Shown piece after piece: positions 11,957-23,663 of a stretch of 64,000 nucleotides of DNA. Each line of letters begins with the position of its first letter. Positions within the stretch are counted from its first letter, which is position 1. Both the position numbers and the translations under genes were made by a program. The stretch is from positions 1,178,001 through 1,242,000 of the forward strand of contig KE546967.1 of NCBI GenBank assembly GCA_000442125.1, given 5' to 3'. Under the pieces are notes generated by a model. That model had not been told where the DNA came from, did no database searches, and saw only the letters and a list, made by a program, of their open reading frames with translations. The stretch is from Opeltia flavorubescens (taxonomy: Eukaryota; Ascomycota; Lecanoromycetes; Teloschistales; Teloschistaceae).

Positions 11957-14900
11957 TCAACCAAATGTCATCCTGACCTCTCTTTCCTTGCCAAAATCGG
12001 CGTCCTCTTCGTCTAACCACGCGTTGTGCTCAATCGGTCCAAAGCCATTTGGTAAGGTATTCGATGAGGAGAGAGGGGGTCGTTGTGGCACGTGGTTATC
12101 ATCTGCGTTTGCAAGCCTAGACAGTGACGGGTCCGAAGAGGTATGGTTGGAGGGAGGAAGCCATTGGGGCGAGGGCAAGCTACCAGCGGACGAAGCGGCG
12201 TTCGAGACGGTGTTGGGGTAAATGCCATTGGCCTTCTTACTGGACTCTGTCGCCATAGATAGGGGAGATATTGGATACTCGTCATACCCCTGATTAAACG
12301 GATTCTCTTCCTTGTCGTACCTCCTTTCACTATCACCAGCTGGCGCCGACCTGATCGCCATTGACTCATGGTCGTGCGTTTGTGCCTCTGCCAATGGTAA
12401 ACTCGCAGTCTTTGCGTTCCACTCTGCTGAGGTACTTGCGCCGTTGATCTTTAGTTGCATCGGCGGCAGCGTCGATTCCAGCTGCTTGACCTCAATCTGC
12501 TCGCTGGCAAGCTCGGCTCTGATGGCGTCGATATCAAACAAGATATTGTCATTTTTGTTGTCATTTACGTGTGCATTTGAAGAAGAATCGTCTCCGCCGT
12601 CCCTCATGCTATCATCATACGTTTCCCAGCCTTTCTTCTTTGCTAGCTTGCCTCTTTTAAATAACCCAAAGCGTTTCTTCTCTGGTTTTTCGTCTGCCGC
12701 TTTCCTGGCCTCATCCAACTCCCTGATCAGTTCTCGTTGTCGTTTCTCATGATTGTCAGGGTCCGGATCTTCAATCTCCGTGAATTCGTCAGACTCAACT
12801 TCCCAGCCGACCTCTCGGAGAAGGCGTGGCATTGCGGCACGATAGGCCATGTGCCCGTTGACCAGTTTGGTTACATCGATATTTTCGAGGCCAGGAATAT
12901 CTTCGACCGGGGCGAGACCGGCGACACGCATGATTCCACCAGAGGTCGCCCGGAAAAGATATCCAAGGATCCAATCATTCGAGGCATAGCCGTTGACAAA
13001 TCTTCCTGAAACCACCGTGCGCGCACGGAGGTATTCGTCCTTATTGGCTACTATGGGAGATCCAAACAGGTAAACGTTCTGGATGAGCCCATGAGCGCCC
13101 CTATTCGCAAGCTCTCGCAGCGCTGCAAAGATTAATCGAGACCCCAAGGAGAATCCAACGAGTGTTATAGGCCGTACACCTAGATTTCTGTCGATGAGCG
13201 AGTCAGCAAGGATGAGACCCGCGCCATTAGCCCGAGCCATGGAAACAGTCCAAGGATTATCGATGAGGTAGGAGAGCTTGGTAAGGACGATAGGTAGTTG
13301 CAGAGAAGCCATCAGAGCAACCAGGATCGTGCTTCCTAGCACTTGTTGGAGGCCTTGCGTTAATGCCTAAGAATCGTCAGTTTTGATCGAGCCCGCTCAC
13401 TACTGACATGAAAGCCTACTTCAGTCGCTAGGATATTAATTGTATCGCCCATACTCCGCAGCATGTCTGGTTCCCATAGAACGGAGTATATATCACCCAT
13501 TACCGGATCAATCGTACTGAAAGGCAAGCGAACGTCATCGACTTTACCATTCATCCAACCAGAAATCGTAACGATCAGATTGACGCGTTTGTTATTGTGC
13601 AACGGCCGATATTCAAAGGTGCGAACAGAGCCAGTCCTCCGATTCGAGGCCCTGACTGCAATCGTACCACCAGTAACAACGGCACCAGATGTGATGAGAG
13701 CCGTACCTCCAGCACCAGCAAGAAACCCACTCGTCCCTGCAACACCAATGGTGGTGAAACCTGCAGCAAGACCAGCTCCGATGACAGGGGCCAACAATCC
13801 AGCAGATAGGCCAATGACCAGACTGCCGCCAACAGTGGCGAGGCCCATCATCATGTACCTCCGCTTTAAAGCAAGTTTTCTTCGGTTTTCCATGTGTTCG
13901 GCTTCATCCCAAGTTTCCTTATTTGCTGCTTCCTGCATTTCGATCGCCTCTGTCACTCGCTTTTCAAAGCGGCAGATATCGAGCCAGGGAACTGCTAGAG
14001 ACTCACCGACCCTTTCGAGTAGTCTCCTTGAACGGGAATCGTATATTGAGTCTGCTATGAGTAAAAGAAAGAGGTCACAAAGAACTGTCCAGCGAAGATC
14101 TATATCGATATTCTGACTATCGGGCAGTTGCGAAGGCGTTCTGACTTCAGGCATCTCTGAACCGTCGGTTTCCTCATATGCGGGCAATGACTCGGTCTCC
14201 ACAGCGTCATTCGATGTTCCTGGAGACTTTGTGGATGTCGGCTTTTCGCCATCCAGGTTAGGCGATGCAATTGAATGACGTTCATTCTCCGCCATTGGAT
14301 TCTTGACTCGGGCATTCTGCATCAAAGCCGGCGTCAAGTCACCCGCTTGGACGCCATGTTCTGTCAGTTGCTCGATCATTATTTGCTCTACAGATCGTCA
14401 GCATCAAAACAGAGCTGCAGATCACAACATATGGAGCTTACCAGAAGAATCGATCTCCATGTGCGAATACAGCCTCACCATCATTTGCTGGCTCCACATC
14501 TTCATTGACTCAACACCTAGCCTGAGTTCTTTCTTGGTACCTTTGGTTTCCTCGATATCCTTCAGTTCTTTAACCATAGTAGCCATCGCCAACCTTGTAA
14601 CGCCGACGTAAGCTATTCGCTGACCCTCGGTAAGAAGATCTTTAGTAGCTTGCATTTGCGCCAAAGGGTCTCGCTGAACATCATCATCATCATCTTGTTC
14701 ACCCTTTTGCTGCTTGAACAGGTAGTCTGTGTTTTCATCCATGCTAGTAGCTGATTGTGCATCCTCATCAATTTGTACTCTTGTATAACCCTTCCCGGCT
14801 CCTCCCAGTCCAGTGTAGGCGTTCGCTTCCTCGTCAGAATCATGAGCTTCTCGTGCAATCAGCCTACCATTATCGTCGTACAGGTCGTATTGTGCCAGCG

Positions 14901-15441
14901 CCGGCATGTCTTGCCAAGTCTCTTCCTCATGATGATTGTCCTTCGCTTCCTTTCGAGGTGCAAGGGTCTGATGTGACCAGCCTGATACTCTGCTCGCGGT
15001 AGAGTTGGTGGTAGTATTTGGTATGCCGGAAAGAATGGGGACTGTTGTAGCAACATCGTTGTGCCTTGAACCTTCAATAGCAGTAGATGTAGACTCTGAC
15101 TTGTCTGCAAGTAAATCAGATTTATCGGTTTGTCCGTGATCGCCCACGTTATTCGTTACCGATGACCGCCGTGATGTGTCTTGACTGTGCAGGCCGTTGA
15201 CTGTTTCGGACTCTTTGATCCTAGGATGTTCCTCATTTGTCCGCCTTCTAGGCGGCTTGACTGGCAAGCCAAACTCATCTACCTCCGGCTCTGTTTTCTC
15301 TTCCTTTGTAACGGCCACTTCAGGCGTCACACCACTCCCCTTTTCCCAGCTCTGAACGCCGCGATCATCTACGTGTATTTGCTTCTCGGCTATCTGTTTC
15401 TCAGTCTTCTCTCCTTCGGTCACTGGGTCGCCAGTAGGCAT
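11957..15441 (-). CDS. DUF726 alpha/beta-hydrolase membrane protein (Mil1/TMCO4-type)
   Basis: Exons 15441-14442, 14387-13420 and 13366-11957 give 1125 aa. For the second intron I chose the GTAGGC donor (53 nt) over GTCAGT because the latter would leave a 41-nt intron. A long hydrophilic N-terminus (about 330 residues) precedes a helical region. Near residues 510-575 lies a strongly hydrophobic glycine/alanine-rich stretch (MMMGLATVGGSLVIGLSAG and continuing) that should insert in a membrane. The hydrolase part follows, with VNLIVTISGWMNG, LPIVLTKLSYLIDNPW and the nucleophile elbow GFSLGS near residue 725. This is the DUF726 arrangement of yeast Mil1 and animal TMCO4. A lipase-like activity is inferred from the GxSxG elbow. 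Mil1 is linked to clathrin-adaptor traffic. The C-terminal 230 residues are disordered. Confidence 0.87.
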
Positions 15442-16139
15442 GATGTTCCATAGGGTGACTACTCGCGGAATGAATCACGCAACATTGAGGAGGAAAGGCA
15501 GAAACAATGATGCTAACGTAAAATAGCTGAAGTATACGATAGAATATCCGAGGTAGTCATGGACGTTTTCCATGGTTGGGTCTTCTTGGTATTTGGGTAC
15601 GGTGTTGTCCTGTTACTAGAGCCTAACCGGCAATTGATCCTTGAGGTGACCTTGGTCCACACACGCCCCAAATATTTACTCGTAATTCTATTCGTACCAT
15701 GCATGCATTGCTTGAATTACATTCGACGTCTCTTATACATTTTGACCAGCCTGTTTTCATGATGTCACGCTCATATCAAAGGATTACCAAGAAAATCATA
15801 ATTCATAGATTCAAGACCCTATCTGCATCTCTAAGATACATTAAGTNCCCCCCAAGCCGCATCGCCCCTCTCCTCGACATGAAAGGCATCGCAGTAAAAG
15901 GCGCAGATGCTCGGATATCAATGATGGACATTTGATTTTTCATCCAACATCGCTAGCACCAGCCGGCAGATACCCAAATTTTCTCTCGTCACTTTAATGA
16001 GGCATAACCAGCGACCTCCAAACAATGTTTTGATCCAGCAGTAGCGGAAAGGTCAATTTTAGACAAGAAGTGAAATATGTACCAGCTCGAGATGCCATAC
16101 TCAAGTACCTAGTTTTGCGCAGATATCTATGCTTCGTCG
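15442..16139. other. Intergenic region with one ambiguous base
   Basis: About 700 bp between the DUF726 gene's start and the stop of the next minus-strand gene, with an N at 15847. Short open frames are present but unconvincing. No gene seen. Confidence 0.5.
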
Positions 16140-16901
16140 TCAGATCCAGGCAGCATTGAACAGGCTGTGGGGGTTGCCATAAGCCTCGAAGTAACCTTGG
16201 ATTTCACAAAGGTAGTCATCGACGGTAAACTTGCAAAGCCCATTCTCGACCAAGTACAGCTCCTCTTCGTCCATGACAGTGACTTCATTGGCGTGGATCT
16301 CTTCCGCGAGCTCGTTCACCTGAGCCAGTTCAGCACCAAAGGGATGATCCACCTCAGGATTGTGAGAGAACATGTCGATACTGCTGCGTGCCGGCATGAC
16401 TGGGGTGTGAATCGCTACGGGAGGCTGGGTTGTCTTGGAATTTGATCGCCGACGTGCCGCCGCTTGATGCGTGATCTTGGTATGGGATTTCGCGCGCGAT
16501 GGAACGGCTGGAATGCAAATCTCGTTTGACTGGTCGGAAAATGGGCGTCCGGGAGACTCAAAGTAACTAGTCAGGTGGTTGGGCTCAACAGGACTAGGCG
16601 ATGACTCGACGGATGAAGTTTCTGGGGATGTGCTTCTTGAAGATGTCGAAAAGACAAGAGAAGCGCCCGAGTCGTCGGCAGAACTTGATGTTGACGAAAA
16701 GGGAGAGTTTGCAAATGAGGTGTGGAGGTCGGGAGCATTCAGTGCAAGAACGTTGGTAGTCGACAGGAGTTCAATGGGTGCTGAAATAACGCTATGGTCG
16801 ACATGCCCATCATGCCTTCTAATACTCGTGGTTCGGCCTGGAGATAAAAAGGCAGCATCTTGACGCTTGTTGCGTCTAGTAAAGTTTCGGGCGAGCTCCA
16901 T
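16140..16901 (-). CDS. Uncharacterised fungal protein, 253 aa
   Basis: A single uninterrupted frame beginning MELARNFTRRNKR. The first two thirds are serine/threonine-rich and look disordered (SSTSSSADDSG and similar). The last 65 residues are compact and look conserved: FGAELAQVNELAEEIHANEV, then DEEELYLVENGLCKF and DDYLCEIQGYF, a mixed helical segment with acidic and aromatic residues. I recognise no catalytic motif and no named domain. No signal peptide or membrane segment is visible. The codon pattern and long frame support a real gene; function is unknown. Confidence 0.7.
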   Translation of the reverse strand: MELARNFTRRNKRQDAAFLSPGRTTSIRRHDGHVDHSVISAPIELLSTTNVLALNAPDLHTSFANSPFSSTSSSADDSGASLVFSTSSRSTSPETSSVESSPSPVEPNHLTSYFESPGRPFSDQSNEICIPAVPSRAKSHTKITHQAAARRRSNSKTTQPPVAIHTPVMPARSSIDMFSHNPEVDHPFGAELAQVNELAEEIHANEVTVMDEEELYLVENGLCKFTVDDYLCEIQGYFEAYGNPHSLFNAAWI

Positions 16902-18357
16902 GCTTGGTTACAGTTTATGGGTGATCGAGGCAGCCGTATCGGGTGGTTAATCGTTGGGTTGCGCGGTAGGCTTGGACAAGACCGCGATGCTCAGACCAAG
17001 GTAATGACGAAGGCAGACGTGTGAAGCGGACGGAGCAGGTGACGGGCAAAACGATTGTGAGTGAATGAACGTGATCTGCGGTGCGTTGCAGGGAAGCAAT
17101 AGGCTGTTTGCTTGACAGGATATCCAGCGGACACAGTCCGTTTGACAATAGCAGATAATTAGTGATGAGGAGAGGAGTGAAACGAACGTGGCTGAGATGT
17201 TGAGTAAAGAGTGGTCAACACTTCAGGGCGCGAAAGAGAGAGTCGCAGCGGCGAAGGGAGCGTGGTGATGAAAGGAAGGAATGAAAGCAAGAGAAAAAAG
17301 GGATCTCCTGAACAACTCCCCTTGCAGCGGTGGGCTTTCACGATTCCACCACTAGTCATCTTAGTGAAAAACGCGCCATTCAGCATCAGTCTTGGTCTCA
17401 ATTGTCTGCATTTTCTAAACCGCTGCAGGCTAGTAGCAAAGTCCAATAATCACTTTTGATTTGTCTGATGCTTCCGAGGCGTTTCAGCCACGACGGAAAT
17501 GTCCAAGCTTGACTTTCGAAGCAGTCCTACCAACGCCTTCCAAATCCTTGTCACCCAGAACAAACAGACCAAGTGGACCCTGCTTTGAAATTCTGGTGGA
17601 CCGTTCAGCGAGCCTAAACATGTTACCATTAGCAGTACCCGTCCAGACTACCATCCTTGAGACAGTAGGTCATCTCATGCAAACCATCTGTCACCGAAAC
17701 ATTTGCGAGATTACTGTTACGGATGCGTCCGGTCGGATGAATGGGCAGTGCCTTCAATGGAAACCCTTCACTCGGCAACATGAAGCGATTGTCGAAAGGA
17801 AGGAAGAGGCTTGGTAGTCGTGCTCGACTGTTAGGTTCAAAATCTGTAACACTGCGTGGCACATGGGAGAGTCCGCAGCACGAACTGGATTCGTTGTTCC
17901 TGGTCAGCTGCATTCAAAGGTGCCATGTAAGTTTGTTTCTGAAGCTTCACGCAACACGAAACACTTGGGGCGGTCAATAACAAGCAAGGAAGATCATGAG
18001 AGCCGTTGGCTTCTGAGTTTTAGGATAGTATCAAATTGTAACCGAACATCATGGCGAGAGCATCGATACCACTACAACCACTCAGCAATTCTGTAAATTT
18101 GGCATTGTGCTCACACGTTAGACACCAGAGGATATGAGCTATTAAACAGTTGTCTGAGGTCTCAAAGAATGGCTCACATTCCCAGTCTGATTCCAATCAG
18201 TCTCAGAAGCAGCTATCCCACAAATTTTTCAGGGCGAGCGGCGAGTGGAATACATTGAATTTCAACATTTCTGGTAGCGTCCACAGAGAAAGGTGCTTAT
18301 TCTCAATGGATAATATCTCTCTTCGCGTTAGAGAAGTTTCTCGAGACTAGTGATCCT
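16902..18357. other. Intergenic region, no convincing gene
   Basis: About 1.45 kb between the 253-aa protein's start and PWP1's stop. Around 17460-17930 several frames are open on both strands: a 118-codon plus frame at 17461-17817, a minus frame at 17913-17629, and a 56-codon minus frame ending near 17492. None has a recognisable domain and I could not join them with introns of the usual size. The segment next to 16901 should hold the promoter of the upstream minus-strand gene. Confidence 0.5.
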
Positions 18358-20036
18358 CTACGCTTCTTCCACAGACTCCCAACCATCGTCAACCGTGCCA
18401 CCGGGCTCTGCTCCACCCTCATCTTCGGAGTCACTGCTGTCTTCTTCCACTCCCACTGTTCTTTCTCTCACCTCACTGGCTGCCGGCCCGAGCTTGTTTG
18501 CAAATGCATTGCGTACGGCTGCGTTGGTTGACGTATCCCAGATCTGCATCGATCCTTTGCTGCCGGCAACAGCGAGCCGGAACCCCACTGCAGCGTCCGG
18601 TGCGAATTGAGTCGTAAAAACTTTGCCCACACCAAGATTGCGGGATACGACCATACTTGGTCCCGTGGGCTGTACATTCCAGAGTTTGACTTCTTTGTCC
18701 GTTGATCCAGTTGCCAGGAATCCGGGAACATTTGGGTTAACATTGAAAGAAGACACTGACTCGCCATGAGCTTGTAATGTCCACACTGGTTTTGAGGCTT
18801 CAGGTGATGAAGGTGCGTTTCTGACGTCGTGATGATGGATCATCCCGTTTTCCGTCGTCACGTAGAAATAATTCGTGTCATGAGGATCCCATACAACCGT
18901 CTCCACGTCACTCTCCACGCCCCACCGAGGCACCTTTGAATCTGTTGCTCGGAGATCGGTAGCGACCACCGTTCGGTCGTAACTGCCACTGAGAAGGACC
19001 GTTGTTTCTCGTGGATGCCAGGCTATGGAGCATACTTTGTCTTTATGATACGAATATGACTTGGCACATTGCTGCGTTGTCAAGTCCCATAACTTCACAG
19101 TTTTGTCCGCCGACGCTGAAGTTAGCAGATTTCTGTGTTGTCTATTTGCGGCGAGTGACAGGATTGCATCGACATGGTAGTCATCGTTGGCCTTCTTCGA
19201 CTTCTTTCGCTTCTTTTTCTTCTTCTGCTCTGTGCTTGTGTCGACCTTTGCCTCCTCTCCCCCCTGGCCTAATATGGCGTTGGGATACATTGAGTCAATT
19301 GTATCCAGATCCCATATTTCGATATCCGGGTCAAAGGTCCCAACAGCAACATAGTTGCCCTTTGAATTGACGCCGACGAAGTCCTTTCCAACAGGAAGGT
19401 CTAACCATTCCACACACAGCGGTATGGCCGGTAGCATAACATCATGATGGACGTAGAGGTTGTCTGCTTCATCCTCATACACATAAACCTCTAGATGAGC
19501 AACTTCATCTTCGACTTTAGCAGCGACCAACATATTGTCCGTCGATAATACCTGTAAATCTTCTCGTTCTTCGTCCTCATCTTCATTACCCTCAATGGTG
19601 ATGTAAGGGTATTCGGCATTCGACTGGTGATAAGCTAAAGATCGTGCGTTGCCGAACATGGATGTAGGTTCGCCGTCTTCGGTCATCTCATCTTCATCGT
19701 AATTGTCGAGATTATACTCCTTGAGATCATCGTCAGCATCCCTATGCGAAGGTATTAGGGCACAGAAGGTATTGCGATCTTGGTTCGAGGCTAATCATAC
19801 CCATTGGAATGGGTCATCTTGACATCCTCATTTCCTTCTTCATCCGAGGAGCTAGCCCCTGCTACCAGACTCGAAGTACCATTTTGCGCCTCCCCGAGGT
19901 CGTCCTTAGCATCCTCTAATTGTAGTTTCGCTAATCTGGAGATACGGGCAAGCTCCTTCTCATCGACATCGTATTTCGTAGGGAAAGTCGCCGCGGCACC
20001 GCGAGGTACCCATGCTGAGGCTGTGATCATAGACAT
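18358..20036 (-). CDS. PWP1: Periodic tryptophan protein 1, WD40 ribosome-biogenesis factor
   Basis: Exons 20036-19801 and 19741-18358 (59-nt intron) give 539 aa. The start is the ATG opening MSMITASAWVPRGAAATFP, the conserved N-terminus of PWP1. Acidic stretches flank a WD40 propeller with clear repeats: GTFDPDIEIWDLD, TSASADKTVKLWDLTT, SGSYDRTVVATDL, TGSTDKEVKLWNV and AGSKGSMQIWD. A lysine-rich nuclear-localisation-like run (KKKKKRKKSKK) sits between the first two repeats. PWP1 acts in the nucleolus in pre-rRNA processing and, in animals, in Pol I transcription. It is transcribed divergently from PRP16 with 224 bp between the start codons, so the two probably share a promoter region. Confidence 0.94.
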
Positions 20037-20260
20037 GTTGCATATATCGCTATATTGGGGACATTGAAATTTCGAAATCACACTGTTGAAGACAATAATG
20101 CGCCGGCAAAATATGCGGAGCTTTTTTGTGTGTCGGCACTTCGGTGCTCGGCCTTCCCGAAAACTTTGACATTCATAATCGATAACTGATTTGATTGCTA
20201 TGAAACTCGTGCATTTGACCATCCGAGAGGTGGTTTCTACCAGAATTGCCGCCTTCAGCG

Positions 20261-23200
20261 ATGACTAGAGAAGATAGCCCAAAGAGGCGCAAGCTTGATA
20301 GCGATCGCTTCATTGTACCTTCTAGGCCATCCACCTCCCGCACCCATCGCTCTGCGCAAACTCCAGTACATAACAAAAAAGACTTGCCATATCAAAACGG
20401 GTATGGAAAGAACCATATGCACAGCCGGTCCAGTACTTCTGTCACCCCCCGTCTTCCTAGATATCCAGACACTCCTCGCCAAAACGAATTTGATGGTCCA
20501 GAGCCTATGGTAAGGGAATTGGATTCAAATGCATTGGATCGAGACTGGTATGCTGGAGATGAATTCGGCCACACTTTCGGCGATGAATCACACAATCCTT
20601 TCGGCGGTGCAGACGTTTCTTGGGTCGACCAGCAGAAAGAGCTCGCTCTAGCAGAGAGGAAAAATGGGAAGCGAGTCAGTGCCAAGGCCGTCCAGAAACA
20701 GAAGGATGTGGATGCGTGGGAGGTCAACCGCATGCTCACGTCAGGCGTCGCACAACGTCGAGATCATGACGCCGATTTTGATGATGACGAAGAAGCTACA
20801 AGAGTACATCTCCTCGTACATGATCTTAAGCCTCCGTTTCTCGACGGGAGGAGGGTCTTTACAAAGCAGCTGGATCCAGTATCTGCGGTACGGGACCCGC
20901 AAAGCGATATGGCAGTTTTTTCTCGTAAAGGTAGCAGAGTTGTGAAGGAGAAGAGGCAACAGAAAGAAAGGCAAAAACAGGCGCAGGAAGCCACGAATAT
21001 GGCCGGGACCGCGTTGGGCAATCTTATGGGGGTCAAGGAGGACGAGGGCGATAGCGCGGCTCCTGCCCCGGGAGAAGCTGACATGAGGTCTGGCAGCAAG
21101 TTTGCGGAGCATCTCAAGCGACAGGATGGTCAAAGTGCCTTTAGCAAAAGCAAGACCTTACGGGAGCAAAGGGAATATCTCCCTGCATTCGCTGTACGAG
21201 AGGAACTTCTGAGGGTCATACGTGACAATCAAGTGGTCATCGTTGTAGGACAGACAGGCTCAGGCAAGACTACGCAATTGACACAATTTCTCTATGAGGA
21301 TGGTTATGCGAAGAAGGGCCTAATCGGTTGCACACAGCCTCGGCGAGTGGCGGCAATGAGTGTTGCGAAGCGAGTCAGCGAAGAGATGGAGGTCAAGTTA
21401 GGGGGCCTTGTTGGGTATGCAATTCGGTTCGAAGATTGCACGAGCAAAGAAACATCGATCAAGTACATGACAGATGGCGTACTGCTACGCGAGTCACTCA
21501 ATGAGCCAGACCTGGATAGATACTCCTGTATCATTATGGACGAAGCTCACGAGCGAGCGCTTAATACTGATGTCTTGATGGGATTGATCAAGAAGGTCCT
21601 TGCACGACGACTGGATCTGAAATTGATCGTAACTTCCGCAACGATGAATTCTGATCGTTTCGCAAAGTTCTACGGCGGCGCTCCTGAATTCATCATCCCC
21701 GGGAGGACTTTTCCAGTCGACATACAATATTCGCGGTCCCCTTGCGAAGACTACGTCGATAGTGCGGTCAAGCAGATCCTCGCTATCCATGTATCACAGC
21801 CAGCAGGTGACATTCTGGTATTCATGACTGGACAGGAAGATATTGAGATCACCTGTGAGCTTGTGGAGGAAAGGCTTAAAATGCTAAATGACCCACCCAA
21901 ACTTAGTATTCTACCTATTTACAGCCAGATGCCAGCAGATTTGCAGGCCAAAATATTTGACAAAGCAGCGCCCGGCGTTCGAAAAGTGATAGTCGCAACC
22001 AACATCGCAGAAACAAGTCTCACTGTTGACGGGATCATGTACGTTGTAGATGCCGGTTTCTCGAAGCTGAAGGTTTACAACCCACGCATGGGAATGGACG
22101 CCCTCCAAATTACTCCAATTTCTCAAGCCAATGCTTCTCAGCGAGCCGGCCGCGCTGGGCGAACAGGTCCCGGTAAAGCTTTCCACCTCTACACAGAACG
22201 AGCCTTCAAGGAAGAATTCTACATCCAAACGATCCCAGAAATTCAACGGACAAATCTCGCGAACACAGTCCTCCTCCTCAAATCCCTTGGTGTGCGTGAT
22301 CTTCTTGACTTTGACTTTATGGATCCACCTCCACAAGACACGATTACCACTTCGCTCTTTGACCTCTGGGCTCTAGGCGCTCTAGATAACCTAGGCGACT
22401 TGACGCCTCAAGGTCGCAAGATGACTGCGTTCCCTATGGATCCTTCGCTGGCCAAACTCATAATCACCTCTGAAGACTACGGATGCAGTGAAGAAATGTT
22501 GACGATCGTATNCATGCTCTCAGTACCTAGCGTCTTCTACCGGCCGAAGGAAAGGCAGGAAGAGTCAGACACAGCGCGAGAGAAATTCTTTGTTCCTGAA
22601 TCTGACCACTTGACCCTGCTGCACGTTTATAGCCAATGGAAATCGAACAATTACAGCGACGGATGGTGTATCAGGCACTTTTTGCATCCTAAAGCACTTC
22701 GACGAGCGCGCGAGATCAGGGAGCAACTTGGTGACATCATGAAAGTGCAAAAGATGGTGATGACAAGCTGTGGTACAGACTGGGACGTGATCCGCAAATG
22801 TATATGTAGCGGGTATTACCATCAAGCAGCGAAGGTCAAGGGTATTGGGGAATACATCAACCTCCGAACAAGTGTCACTGTGCAGCTACACCCAACCAGC
22901 GCGTTGTACGGGCTGGGTTTCTTGCCCGATCACGTCGTGTATCATGAGTTGATATTAACAAGCAAGGAGTACATGTCAACAGTTACTGCAGTGGATCCAC
23001 ATGTGAGTCATCCTAGAGCTGGAAAACGCCTTTCCTGTTGGAACGGTCGTGAGAACTGCATACTGATTATATTCTAGTGGCTAGCCGAACTCGGAGGCGT
23101 CTTCTACTCTTTGAAAGAGAAAGGCTACTCTGCTCGAGAGAAGCGTGTTACGGAACATGAATTTAATAGGAGGATGGAAATCGAGTCGCAGATGGCTGAA

Positions 23201-23347
23201 GATAAGGAAAAAGAGACGCAGAGAATCGCAAAGGCTATTGAGACGGCCGAAATGAAGACGAAACGGCCGCTGACCGCAGTAAGGAGAATCGCAACTCAAG
23301 GTGCTGTGAGGAGGCCAACGACACCAAGGATTGGACGAGGTTTCTAG
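20261..23347 (+). CDS. PRP16: DEAH-box splicing helicase PRP16 (DHX38)
   Basis: Exons 20261-23002 and 23078-23347 (75-nt intron) give 1003 aa. The ATG at 20261 opens [17 protein letters not shown], which has the basic start common in this family. The N-terminal 320 residues carry Prp16/DHX38-type blocks ([26 protein letters not shown]). The helicase core shows motif [11 protein letters not shown] (about residue 329), TQPRR, motif II DEAH (about 424), SAT (about 457), and motif [14 protein letters not shown] (about 626), followed by the winged-helix, ratchet and OB-type regions. PRP16 hydrolyses ATP to remodel the spliceosome between the first and second transesterification steps. One ambiguous base (N, 22512) leaves one residue unknown. 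It is transcribed divergently from PWP1 and is followed by RRN3. Confidence 0.95.
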
Positions 23348-23663
23348 GTATCCAGGAACATGGGCTATACATTACTACATATACAAATTATCATGAATAT
23401 TATTTCAGCTCCATATTTCCTTTCGCATTCTGGGAATGGTGGTTTGCTAAGTGATTGTGTGGTTATGTGTAAGGTTAGCCCATCTGACGCTAGTATCGAA
23501 AAGGGAATTAAGCACGCCGCCTTTTTTTTCGCTTGACAGAATCCACAAAATTTCCCATTCGTCAAATCCGCACGACGTTATTTCTCCTCGCCTAGTCTAA
23601 AGCTTGTTGCTATAAAGTTTGAGAACTCATCCCTTGATATGTACTACAGAAGTATCGTTAGTC

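Noticed and set aside
13371-13411. GTCAGT donor for the second DUF726 intron
   Set aside because: It would leave a 41-nt intron, shorter than any other here; the GTAGGC donor gives 53 nt with a branch-like CTGAC.
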